From: an uncultured Porphyromonadaceae bacterium
GTDB lineage: Bacteria; Bacteroidota; Bacteroidia; Bacteroidales; Muribaculaceae
NCBI GenBank assembly: GCA_905198125.1
Contig: CAJKBH010000053.1
Coordinates: 1 to 15,099, forward strand
Direction of reading: 5' to 3'
DNA: 15,099 nucleotides
Part shown: piece after piece, positions 6,464 through 13,295 of the stretch
Position numbering within the stretch: position 1 is the stretch's first letter
Layout: each line of letters begins with the position of its first letter
Program-made: the position numbers and the translations under genes
The notes under the pieces: generated by a model
What the model saw: only the letters and a program-made list of their open reading frames with translations
Database searches by the model: none
What the model was told of the DNA's origin: nothing

Positions 6464-9037
6464 CTACATGTCCACGGGCACGTAAACGGTGCGTGACTGC
6501 GATGGTAAGCGTATGGCCTGGCGCCGGGTGTCCGGGCCGGATCCGGTGACGTACTTCTGGTTCTTGAATTCCAGGAAGAACCGCACCTGCGCGAATGTGG
6601 CGAAGCGCATCACGGCATTCTGCGAGAAGCGGTCGGGATTGTCCTTGTCCCAGGTATGGTCGCCGTTCTCGCCTATAGGATAGTGGTAGGGCTTCTGGTC
6701 AACGAATCCATGTTTGAATATCAGGCCGTCGTTGCCCTGTTCCCAGCAGTTCCATGCGTGATGCGACACTACGGTCATGCCCTTCATATACTCCGATATG
6801 CTGAACGAGCCGTCGATGTTGCCGGGGTAGATGAAGAAGTTGCCGTCGCCCTCGCTGGCCAGACCGTTGTATCCGAATATACGGCCGTGCGATTTCAGGT
6901 TGAACCCGGACACATTGCCGGGATACATGTTCAGGTCGTGGAAGAACAGATACTTGCCCTTCATGAAGGCGTCGTGCGGCGACTCAAGCGGGCCGTTGTC
7001 ATCGCGGGTCTGTATCTGGTTGGACATCAGCTTCACCGTAGACTGCTTGCCCAGGTAATGGTGCAGATAGATGTAGTCGGTCATGGTTGGAATCCTGTAG
7101 CGGGCGATACTCTCGTCCGACTCCGGCACGAGGCCCGGTTCCAGCAGCGCGCGGTAGTTGTACAGCAACGGTATTTCCAGCAGATGGTCCGGATACTGCA
7201 GGCCGTCGTGATATTCCGAGTAAGGGTCGGCCATGGCGTCGGCTCCTGAATAACTGCCCATAACAATCTGCGGCAGCATGGGATACACGTATCCTGATAC
7301 GGGGACGGGCATTTCCCATCGGGGATACAGGTCGGGATGCAGCGACACGGTGCCGGGCTGGTTCTTTATGTTATAACACCTGAGTGGAGTGCCGTCGGTC
7401 AGGGTCTTGCCCCGGAACGACTTCGACATCCAGAACTGGTTGAAGCCAATCTTGACGAGGGGATAGGCACGGCGTTCCATCTTGCCTTCGGAGTTGATTC
7501 GCTTGTCGACCAGGCAGTGTGGCAATGTATAGCCCACGCGGTTCCCCGAAGTATCTGTTGCTCCAGAATAGGGGTCGTACGACACGTAAGGCCTTGACCC
7601 ATCGACGGGTATGGCCACATGTCCCTGCTCGCTGGCCGTCTGATTTGTGATTCCAAGACCCTCCGGCAGCGTGAACGACGACAGCCTGTTCTCTATGCCG
7701 TCCCAGGTGATGCGCGAGCCGTGCATGTAATATTCCGTCCAGGTCTCGGAGCTGGCGCCGTAAGTGCCATAGCTTTTCCATGTATGACCGTGGTCGGCCA
7801 GAAACATTCCGAAATGCTTGTCCGCGCCGTGTCCGGCGTAGTTGTGAGGTTTGGGCCAGGCGTAGCCGTCCTCGTCATCGGCTATGCCTCTGAATGTGTT
7901 CTTGCGCACGTCGTACACGAAGCGCAGCACGGTGCCTTCGGATAGGTCGGGCGTCCTGCCGTCGGGCTGCAGGTTATAGAACACCCAGGCCTGTGAATTG
8001 ACGCGCATCGGGCCGTCGGGACCGCCGGGGTAAGTAGGATCGTCGAAGCCGTCCCATTTTGTGTCCGTCTGGTTCCAGCGCAGATATTCGCGGCACAGCA
8101 GGCCTACGGGCTGTCCCGTCTGCGGATCAAGCACGTCGAGCACCCACGAATCGTCGTCGGTCACATCGGGCGACGGAGAATTCTTGCGCAACAGCGTGAA
8201 CACGTAGTTGCGCCCGGGCTGCAGCTCCAGGTCCCGGCGCAGCGTGTATTCGTGCACGCCGTCGCGGCTGTAATGACTGATTATCCTGGTCCCGGACGGT
8301 ATCGTGCGGTTGGCCGGCACAACGGCGCGGTAATGGTCGGCGTCGGTGGAGTAGGGAGCGTATAGCGCCGTTATGTCGGACGCGCCCTCATCCGTGTCAT
8401 AATTCAACGCGTCCGGGCCGTCCGCGGTAAGGTTTATGCCCGAAGCCGAGAGTGGCTGGCCGAGAATCTTAACGTTGTTGAAGAAATCGTTACCCTCGGC
8501 CTGGGCTATGACCGTGACGGACGCCATGGCATGGTCCAGCGCCACCAGACACTTCGAGTCGGAAGCATGCGCCACATCCCACAGCAGGTCCGAGCTTTCG
8601 AACGCGCCGTCCTGCTGCTGGTCGGCCATTACGGAATGTTCCAGATTGCGGGCTTTCTCCATGGTCATTTTCGGATCGTAAGGATAATAGAACAGATAGT
8701 CGGTGGTCTGTTTGGTAAGCTCGATGCCTTCCACGGCGGGAACGAGCACCTGACGGTCGCCTACACTCCTGACGGCATACGGCACGTTTTTCGGGTCTGA
8801 GGCGTTCCCGAGGTTGAACGCCCCGAAGATGTCTCCCTCATCGGCCACCGTGCTCCAGTCGGAAGTGACCGACGCACGGGAGCCGTCGCCGCGGTCGTGG
8901 TCCAGCACGAAGAAATAGCCCTCGGCAGGATCGGAGGCTCCGGGTATTTCGGGCATGCGGTCGGCGCACGACATCAAGACAGCGCTCCCAACCATACCGC
9001 AAAGCTCTATAAGTATATGTCTGATATATTTGGGCAT
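6464..9037 (-). CDS. Putative type V pilus tip lipoprotein: fimbrillin-like N-terminus plus FISUMP-like domain
   Basis: The product is 857 residues. A lipoprotein signal ends at LMSC with Cys24. The N-terminal half looks like a fimbrillin-like (Mfa-like) domain: TTDYLFYYPYDP at about 111-122, VALDHAMASVTV at about 165-176 and LELQPGRNYVFTLL at about 270-283. The C-terminal part resembles the Fibrobacter succinogenes major paralogous (FISUMP) domain: YPLVKIGFNQFWMSKSF (525-541) followed by DGTPL, PLLYNYRALLEPG (623-635), YRIPTMTDYIYLHHYLG (647-663) and SGFNLKSHGRIFGYNG (710-725). These follow the family order of a WMAENL-like motif, LYNW, RxPT and a GF...G block. As the last and largest gene of the operon, it is probably the adhesive tip. 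Unlike the shaft, anchor and accessory subunits, it lacks an IN-W C-terminal tail (it ends VYVPVDM), as expected of a distal subunit. The tip role is inferred. Confidence 0.82.
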   Translation of the reverse strand: MPKYIRHILIELCGMVGSAVLMSCADRMPEIPGASDPAEGYFFVLDHDRGDGSRASVTSDWSTVADEGDIFGAFNLGNASDPKNVPYAVRSVGDRQVLVPAVEGIELTKQTTDYLFYYPYDPKMTMEKARNLEHSVMADQQQDGAFESSDLLWDVAHASDSKCLVALDHAMASVTVIAQAEGNDFFNNVKILGQPLSASGINLTADGPDALNYDTDEGASDITALYAPYSTDADHYRAVVPANRTIPSGTRIISHYSRDGVHEYTLRRDLELQPGRNYVFTLLRKNSPSPDVTDDDSWVLDVLDPQTGQPVGLLCREYLRWNQTDTKWDGFDDPTYPGGPDGPMRVNSQAWVFYNLQPDGRTPDLSEGTVLRFVYDVRKNTFRGIADDEDGYAWPKPHNYAGHGADKHFGMFLADHGHTWKSYGTYGASSETWTEYYMHGSRITWDGIENRLSSFTLPEGLGITNQTASEQGHVAIPVDGSRPYVSYDPYSGATDTSGNRVGYTLPHCLVDKRINSEGKMERRAYPLVKIGFNQFWMSKSFRGKTLTDGTPLRCYNIKNQPGTVSLHPDLYPRWEMPVPVSGYVYPMLPQIVMGSYSGADAMADPYSEYHDGLQYPDHLLEIPLLYNYRALLEPGLVPESDESIARYRIPTMTDYIYLHHYLGKQSTVKLMSNQIQTRDDNGPLESPHDAFMKGKYLFFHDLNMYPGNVSGFNLKSHGRIFGYNGLASEGDGNFFIYPGNIDGSFSISEYMKGMTVVSHHAWNCWEQGNDGLIFKHGFVDQKPYHYPIGENGDHTWDKDNPDRFSQNAVMRFATFAQVRFFLEFKNQKYVTGSGPDTRRQAIRLPSQSRTVYVPVDM

Positions 9038-9070
9038 TTTCTTAACTTTCTCAACTTTTTACACTATCCT

Positions 9071-10132
9071 TCAGTCTTCTTCAATCAATATGTCGTCGCC
9101 GGGGATCCAGTCGTTGATACGGAATTCCCATTCGAACTCGGCTCCCGGAAGATCGGGACTCGGGATGCCCACGATGTTGAATCGGTATATGCGGTTGCGG
9201 CGCACGTTCCACAGGGTCGTCATGTCGGGCTTGCCGTCGATGTATCGGGCTATGAGTATCCGGCCGGACATCGGCTCCCCTTCGGCGGTGACGTAGTTGA
9301 CATTGACGGCTACCGGTGTCTCGGCCACGTTGAGCGATTCGGGCAGATATATGCGTGCCGTTCCGTCCGCGGCTTCAGTATATAATGTCGACAGCCCTGT
9401 GTCGGCTTTGTGACGGAAAGGATCGGCGTTGTTTATGGCCGATGTATTCAGATGCGTGTTCCACCCCGAGGGAGTCACGCACCCCGACTCCGCGGCGTTG
9501 TCCACCCGGACCGAAACGAGCCGGGAACCGCGCATGTCCTCGGGCCACAGCACCTCGATGGCGGCCATGGCGCGAAGCATGTCTACGGTGCCCGCGTCGA
9601 ATGCGGTGCCCGGAGTCAGGGAGCCAAGACTTATGTCCTTGGCTCCCCACATCGGGATGGCGTCGAAATCAGAAAAAGCGCCACCCTTTGCGAATGTCAT
9701 TGACCCGGGCGAATCAAAATCAAAATCGGAATTGGCTGTCACCATCAGCTTGACGGACTCGCTTTTCAGACGGACTATGTCGATGACGGGCGCTATTCTG
9801 CCCGACAGCAGCACCATTCCGTCCGGAGTGACGGTGGCAGCGTCGTAATAAGGTTCTATGCGTGCCGCAAGCTCGAGGCCGTTGCCGGAATATGTGTACA
9901 GAGCCGCGTTGACGGACCCGGTCAGAATCATGCGGTCGAAGCTGACGCCATCTTCCCCGCCGGTTATTGACTCACGGTCGTCCCGGGTGCCGAGCGAGCC
10001 GGGATCGAGGGTGAGCGTCATGGAGTACAGGCCGTCGGCCCCGCCGTGGTCGGGCGAGTCATGACCCACGCACGAAGCTAAGGCCATGACTGCGGAGCAC
10101 AGCGCGAATATGTTGGGTATATGTCGTTTCAT
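9071..10132 (-). CDS. Accessory fimbrillin-like lipoprotein of the type V pilus
   Basis: The product is 353 residues, with a lipoprotein signal ending LASC at Cys21. Typical fimbrillin features are a Thr-Arg site near the mature N-terminus (GSLGTR, Arg50), FDAIPMWGAKDISL (about 156-169), MLRAMAAIEVLW (about 185-196), and LWNVRRNRIYRFNIVGI (307-323) leading to a C-terminal tail EFRINDWIPGDDILIEED. Its ATG overlaps the anchor stop by 4 bp (10132-10129), so translation is coupled. By position it corresponds to Mfa3/Mfa4-type accessory subunits that link shaft and tip in the Porphyromonas gingivalis mfa system. The exact place in the pilus is inferred from gene order. The next gene begins 33 bp downstream. 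Confidence 0.8.
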   Translation of the reverse strand: MKRHIPNIFALCSAVMALASCVGHDSPDHGGADGLYSMTLTLDPGSLGTRDDRESITGGEDGVSFDRMILTGSVNAALYTYSGNGLELAARIEPYYDAATVTPDGMVLLSGRIAPVIDIVRLKSESVKLMVTANSDFDFDSPGSMTFAKGGAFSDFDAIPMWGAKDISLGSLTPGTAFDAGTVDMLRAMAAIEVLWPEDMRGSRLVSVRVDNAAESGCVTPSGWNTHLNTSAINNADPFRHKADTGLSTLYTEAADGTARIYLPESLNVAETPVAVNVNYVTAEGEPMSGRILIARYIDGKPDMTTLWNVRRNRIYRFNIVGIPSPDLPGAEFEWEFRINDWIPGDDILIEED

Positions 10133-11154
10133 TGTTCAAAGTCTATGTCCTGGAGCACGATCTTCCAGCCGTTGATGTATAGGTATGCTCCGAGCCATCG
10201 GCCGTCGGTTACGGGCAACTCCACCACGTATTCGTCCTGACGGTCCAGAAATTCCTGGTCCGACATGTCGGGATACTGCAGTTCCTTGTACCGGAGTATG
10301 ATGTCGTTGAGAGGGAAGTCGGCTATCGAGACATTGTCGATGCCGCGGATAGCCAGTTGATTGTCGCGTTCGTTCATCAGGCGCACCGTTGTGATGTCGG
10401 CCAGCGCCACCTTCTGACCCGGCTGTGAGTCGCGGGACTGCAGCACGCCGATCTGCTGCTGCCAGGGCGTGTAGGAGATGGTCTCCGAATCAAGCAGCTC
10501 GTTGCGGTGGCTCATCACGCCGTTGCTCTCGGACAGGGTGTAGACGAAATTGTCGAGTGTGATGTCCTTGCCGCGCTCGTCGCGCAGGATGATGTATATG
10601 TGGTTGGTGTTCTTCAGCAGCGGCACCTCGTAATTATATAGCGTGCCGGGCCTCGGCTCCGACGCCTTGGGGTGGATCACCACATTCTCCAGCCGTCCGA
10701 AGAACAGAGGCTTCAGGTCAGTGTCGGAGACGTTAGGCACCTCGGTGTGGAGGCTGCATGTAAGGTCGCTGATATGGTCGCCTATTTCCAAGTCGGGCAC
10801 TATGAAGTCGCGGTCGCGGAGTCCCGCGCCGATGCCGCCCCAAGCCACTACGGTGTAGGTGCCCGGCTCTATGTCGTCAAGGCCTATCGAGAAGTCGGGA
10901 CGGGCCAGGGCGGAGCCCTCTTTCGAGCGCGTCCATGCCAGACGCCCGTCCGTGTCGAACCCCCATACCTGAATGGAGGTGACCGCATCGTTGAAGATGT
11001 CGGTGTACAGCATGTTGTAGTCGTAACGGAATGTCAGCGAATGCGAGGGATCGCAAGGCACGCCGTCTTCCAGAATACCGGCGTCGCATCCTGACAGCAT
11101 GATTGACACGGCTGTGGCAACACCTGTCAGAGTATGTTTGAGAAAAGGGGGCAT
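10129..11154 (-). CDS. Mfa2/FimB-family fimbrial anchor lipoprotein
   Basis: The product is 341 residues with a lipobox LSGC at Cys23. The N-terminal pattern is that of Mfa2/FimB anchors: LTFRYDYNMLYTDIFNDAVT at about 43-62, SIQVWGFDTDGRL, then DIEPGTYTVVAWGG at about 93-106. A later segment DRQDEYVVELPV leads to a C-terminal tail LYINGWKIVLQDIDFEQ. Family members stay attached to the outer membrane by their lipid, end shaft growth and fix pilus length. It is the second gene of the operon, as in mfa and fim loci, 156 bp after the shaft gene across two hairpins, and overlaps the next gene by 4 bp. No Arg processing site like that of the shaft is evident near the mature N-terminus, as expected of an anchor. 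Confidence 0.88.
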   Translation of the reverse strand: MPPFLKHTLTGVATAVSIMLSGCDAGILEDGVPCDPSHSLTFRYDYNMLYTDIFNDAVTSIQVWGFDTDGRLAWTRSKEGSALARPDFSIGLDDIEPGTYTVVAWGGIGAGLRDRDFIVPDLEIGDHISDLTCSLHTEVPNVSDTDLKPLFFGRLENVVIHPKASEPRPGTLYNYEVPLLKNTNHIYIILRDERGKDITLDNFVYTLSESNGVMSHRNELLDSETISYTPWQQQIGVLQSRDSQPGQKVALADITTVRLMNERDNQLAIRGIDNVSIADFPLNDIILRYKELQYPDMSDQEFLDRQDEYVVELPVTDGRWLGAYLYINGWKIVLQDIDFEQ

Positions 11155-11180
11155 AATGTGTGTGAAGTAGGTAATGTAGT

Positions 11181-11204
11181 CCTGACGGTTCCGGGGCCGT
11201 CAGG
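11181..11204. other. 8-bp perfect hairpin between shaft and anchor genes
   Basis: CCTGACGG (11181-11188) and CCGTCAGG (11197-11204) form a GC-rich stem with an 8-base loop, 27 bp upstream of the anchor ATG on the minus-strand transcript. No T-tract follows in the direction of the operon, so it is more likely an RNA-stability or attenuating structure than a full terminator. Confidence 0.6.
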
Positions 11205-11227
11205 TATAATGTGCGTTTTTGATAGTA

Positions 11228-11275
11228 TCGGGGCCCGCCGGCACGGCACGCAATGGCCGCACGGACGCGCCCCGA
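11228..11275. other. Second, larger hairpin between shaft and anchor genes
   Basis: TCGGGGC (11228-11234) pairs with GCCCCGA (11269-11275), enclosing a very GC-rich interior that can form further short stems. It lies 35 bp after the shaft stop. With the hairpin at 11181-11204 it would protect or terminate the shaft mRNA, giving more shaft than anchor. This role is inferred. Confidence 0.55.
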
Positions 11276-11310
11276 AGGATTAGAATCAGGATCCCTTGAT
11301 CAGATGGATA

Positions 11311-12807
11311 TTATTCAAAGTTTACGTCCTGGCTTACGACCTTCCATTTCAGGATGTTGATGCGCGCGGCGATGTAGAAACCGTCCTCATCCCCGGGCGT
11401 ATCGGGAATGATTTCGCGGTCGGGATCGAACACAGGCACTCCGAGGCCCTTCAGACTGTTGAGCGACAGGTCGTAGACGTGGTTGCGCACGATGCCGTTC
11501 AGCGCGTTGCCGGCAGCGTCGGTGCCGAAGTGCTCGATGTTTACGTACCAGTATGCCATACCGTCGTTCCAGAATTTCACGCGATATGCGTTGCCGGTCA
11601 GGAAGGTATTGATGTCGGTAGCCGAAACGGTCTCGCCGTTCTTGGTGAATACGGTTCCCTCCGCGGTGGCGAGCTGAGCCACGGTCTGCCATGACTCGAT
11701 GCCTGCGGGCTGCGCCCACTTCAGCTGTTCGGGGGCGATGGTCACTGACTCGGTGCCGTTGTTGATGCGGTAGCCGGCGTTCTTCAGCACGTTGGCCATG
11801 ATGTTCATGGCTCCGGCGGGAGTGTAGAACTGACCCGCGTACTTCACGAAGCTAAGAGCCTCGCCGTTCTCGTCCTTCAGCCGGCCGGTCACGAGCACCG
11901 AAGTCTTGGTGTCGCCGGTGTTCTCCTGCACATAGAAGTTCTGTGCCTTGGCTGCGGAAGTGCCGCCGATGGTGTTCCAGCTCTGGTTGCTGAACTCGGT
12001 GTTAGATGTGGTTGCCCAGTACGAACGCTTGTTGGCGGCGTCGTTCCAGTTCCAGCTGAAGTCGATGCCGCTGATGTCCTTCACCAGGTTGGAGTTCTGT
12101 GCCACGTTAGCCACCTCGATACCTACGATCTCAGGCTTCACGGTCACTGTCTGGCCGCTTACGATGATGTCGGAACCCTCCACGTTGGAGAGTACGGAGG
12201 TCTGGACCTTGGACAGAACGCGCTCCACGTAAATCTCCACGGGGTTGTTCTTCGCAGCCTCGGCGCTTGCGGCTATATGTCCGGCGATGGGCGTAGCGGT
12301 CACGGTCTTGCCATCCTCGTTGTATACGGAGTTGGTCATTACGAAACCGTTGGCAGTCGAGCTGTAGTCGCCGGCTATGCCGATTACCTGGGTCAGTGTC
12401 TTGCCGGCGAAGTCAGCCCCGGCGGGAGCGTTGAGGATGGCCAGCACGTGGGTGGTGGCGATGTCCTTCTGGTTCTCGACCACGAGGACGGCCGACGACA
12501 TGTTCTCGACATTTGTGCTGCCGGGACCTGCCCAGGGGGTCAGTGTCAGCTCCTGGGGCTGGCCTACCTGGTTGCCGGCGGCGTCGAAGAGCAGGAATGT
12601 GCCCTTGTCGGCTTTGCCTTCGTCATCGGTGCCGTTGACGAAGCCGCCGTCAGTAGCGCGGGTGGCGTTGCTGTTGGGCGCCAGAATGTTGATGGCGATG
12701 AAGCCGGCCTCAGCGTTGCCCCCTGCAGGCTCGTTCTCGTTGCCGCACGACACCAGGGTGCCGGCGGCTAACAGGGCGATGCCTGAAAAACAGATGTGTG
12801 TTCTCAT
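11311..12807 (-). CDS. Mfa1-family major fimbrial (shaft) subunit
   Basis: The product is 498 residues with a strong lipoprotein signal ending LVSC at Cys21. An N-terminal domain follows (FIAINILAPNSNATRATDGG at about 36-55), with Arg50 a likely protease processing site. The C-terminal Mfa1-type block includes FYTPAGAMNIMANVL (about 327-341), NDGMAYWYVNIEHFG (about 414-428), and GIVRNHVYDLSLNSLKGLG (about 438-456) followed by VPVFDP. It ends AARINILKWKVVSQDVNFE. In P. gingivalis, Arg-specific cleavage of the lipidated N-terminus removes a strand, and the C-terminal strand of the next subunit fills the groove. The sequence fits that scheme, though which protease acts here is unknown. It is the first gene of the operon, behind a promoter about 200 bp upstream and an unusual G-poor leader. 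Confidence 0.9.
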   Translation of the reverse strand: MRTHICFSGIALLAAGTLVSCGNENEPAGGNAEAGFIAINILAPNSNATRATDGGFVNGTDDEGKADKGTFLLFDAAGNQVGQPQELTLTPWAGPGSTNVENMSSAVLVVENQKDIATTHVLAILNAPAGADFAGKTLTQVIGIAGDYSSTANGFVMTNSVYNEDGKTVTATPIAGHIAASAEAAKNNPVEIYVERVLSKVQTSVLSNVEGSDIIVSGQTVTVKPEIVGIEVANVAQNSNLVKDISGIDFSWNWNDAANKRSYWATTSNTEFSNQSWNTIGGTSAAKAQNFYVQENTGDTKTSVLVTGRLKDENGEALSFVKYAGQFYTPAGAMNIMANVLKNAGYRINNGTESVTIAPEQLKWAQPAGIESWQTVAQLATAEGTVFTKNGETVSATDINTFLTGNAYRVKFWNDGMAYWYVNIEHFGTDAAGNALNGIVRNHVYDLSLNSLKGLGVPVFDPDREIIPDTPGDEDGFYIAARINILKWKVVSQDVNFE

Positions 12808-13003
12808 TAGTTTGTTGTATTAACCTATTATGGAATTGGGTAATTTTGATAATTTTGAATGGGGATGATTGGAATGATGAATGATTGTTCGAATAAATGG
12901 GGTAATTGTGTGTTTTGGAGTAGTTGTGTGTTTTGATGTAGTATTTGTGTGTTTTAGAGTATTTGTGTGTTTTAATGTAGTAAAGTTAATGGTCCTGATT
13001 TTC
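12808..13003 (-). promoter_or_regulatory. Predicted G-depleted, AUG-free 5' leader of the pilus operon
   Basis: If transcription starts just below the -7 element at 13010-13017, the leader is about 195 nt. Between 12993 and 12826 the plus strand has only one C (12890), so the transcript has one G in 168 nt. No CAT occurs on the plus strand in 12808-13003, so there is no upstream AUG, and nearly no GUG or UUG is possible. The RNA should be largely unstructured. It carries four AAAACACACAA copies. Confidence 0.65.
12906..12973 (-). repeat. Four copies of AAAACACACAA in the pilus leader
   Basis: On the plus strand TTGTGTGTTTT occurs at 12906-12916, 12924-12934, 12945-12955 and 12963-12973. The start-to-start spacings are 18, 21 and 18 bp, with partly conserved TACT/TACA-type linkers on the minus strand. 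The copies lie within the predicted 5' leader, 99-166 bp upstream of the shaft ATG, and are too short and irregular for CRISPR. Confidence 0.8.
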
Positions 13004-13009
13004 CGAGTG

Positions 13010-13041
13010 CAAAATTAGTATAAACGGGTATGTCTGTCAAT
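13010..13041 (-). promoter_or_regulatory. Promoter of the type V pilus operon
   Basis: On the minus strand ATTG (13041-13038), a 20-bp spacer and TAATTTTG (13017-13010) match the Bacteroidetes -33/-7 pattern. No other TAnnTTTG occurs between here and the shaft ATG at 12807, since the sequence below is almost free of G on this strand. I see no inverted repeats flanking it that would suggest an invertible promoter. Confidence 0.6.
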
Positions 13042-13079
13042 AGTGGTTTGGTGAATAAAGATTAAAAAATCCTAAGCAG

Positions 13080-13287
13080 GGCGTTAAACCCTCACTCCTT
13101 TATGAGATAATAAAGGGTAAGAGAGGTGTCAATACCGAAATGGCGTTGCTTATGGAAGCGGCACTGAATATTCCGGCAGATCAATTGCTGAATCTGCACA
13201 GTGACTATAACATGCAGATGGCAAAATCCGATGCATCCTTATATGGAGCGTCTTTCCTCAATCCGTAAGATTGCAGCAGAGTTGTAA
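13080..13287 (+). pseudogene. HigA-type antitoxin remnant, 5'-truncated and frameshifted
   Basis: The frame from 13080 reads GVKPSLLYEIIKGKRG, then MALLMEAALNIPADQLLNLH and SDYNMQMAKSDAS. This is the C-terminal part of HigA-family addiction antidotes (HTH recognition helix onward). At about 13239-13243 the frame shifts by one extra base. The next frame continues MERLSSIRKIAAEL and stops at TAA 13285-13287, which is the expected family C-terminus. A stop (13056-13058) and unrelated sequence precede it, so the N-terminal half of the HTH and any start are missing, and there is no toxin gene beside it. It is the only plus-strand coding trace between the pilus promoter and the DUF4153 gene. Confidence 0.8.
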
Positions 13288-13295
13288 CGGATATT

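Noticed and set aside
12906..12973. CRISPR-like array
   Set aside because: The repeats are 11 bp with 7-10 bp linkers that are themselves similar; no cas genes or spacer-like diversity are present.
12825..13014. Open minus-strand frames through the AAAACACACAA repeats (KTHKY-like peptide repeats)
   Set aside because: Spacings of 18 and 21 keep frame, but there is no ATG or other good start and the openness follows from the lack of G. A peptide is not supported.
12990..13080. Invertible promoter (phase variation) for the pilus operon
   Set aside because: I looked for inverted repeats flanking the -33/-7 elements and saw none of useful length, and no adjacent invertase for it.
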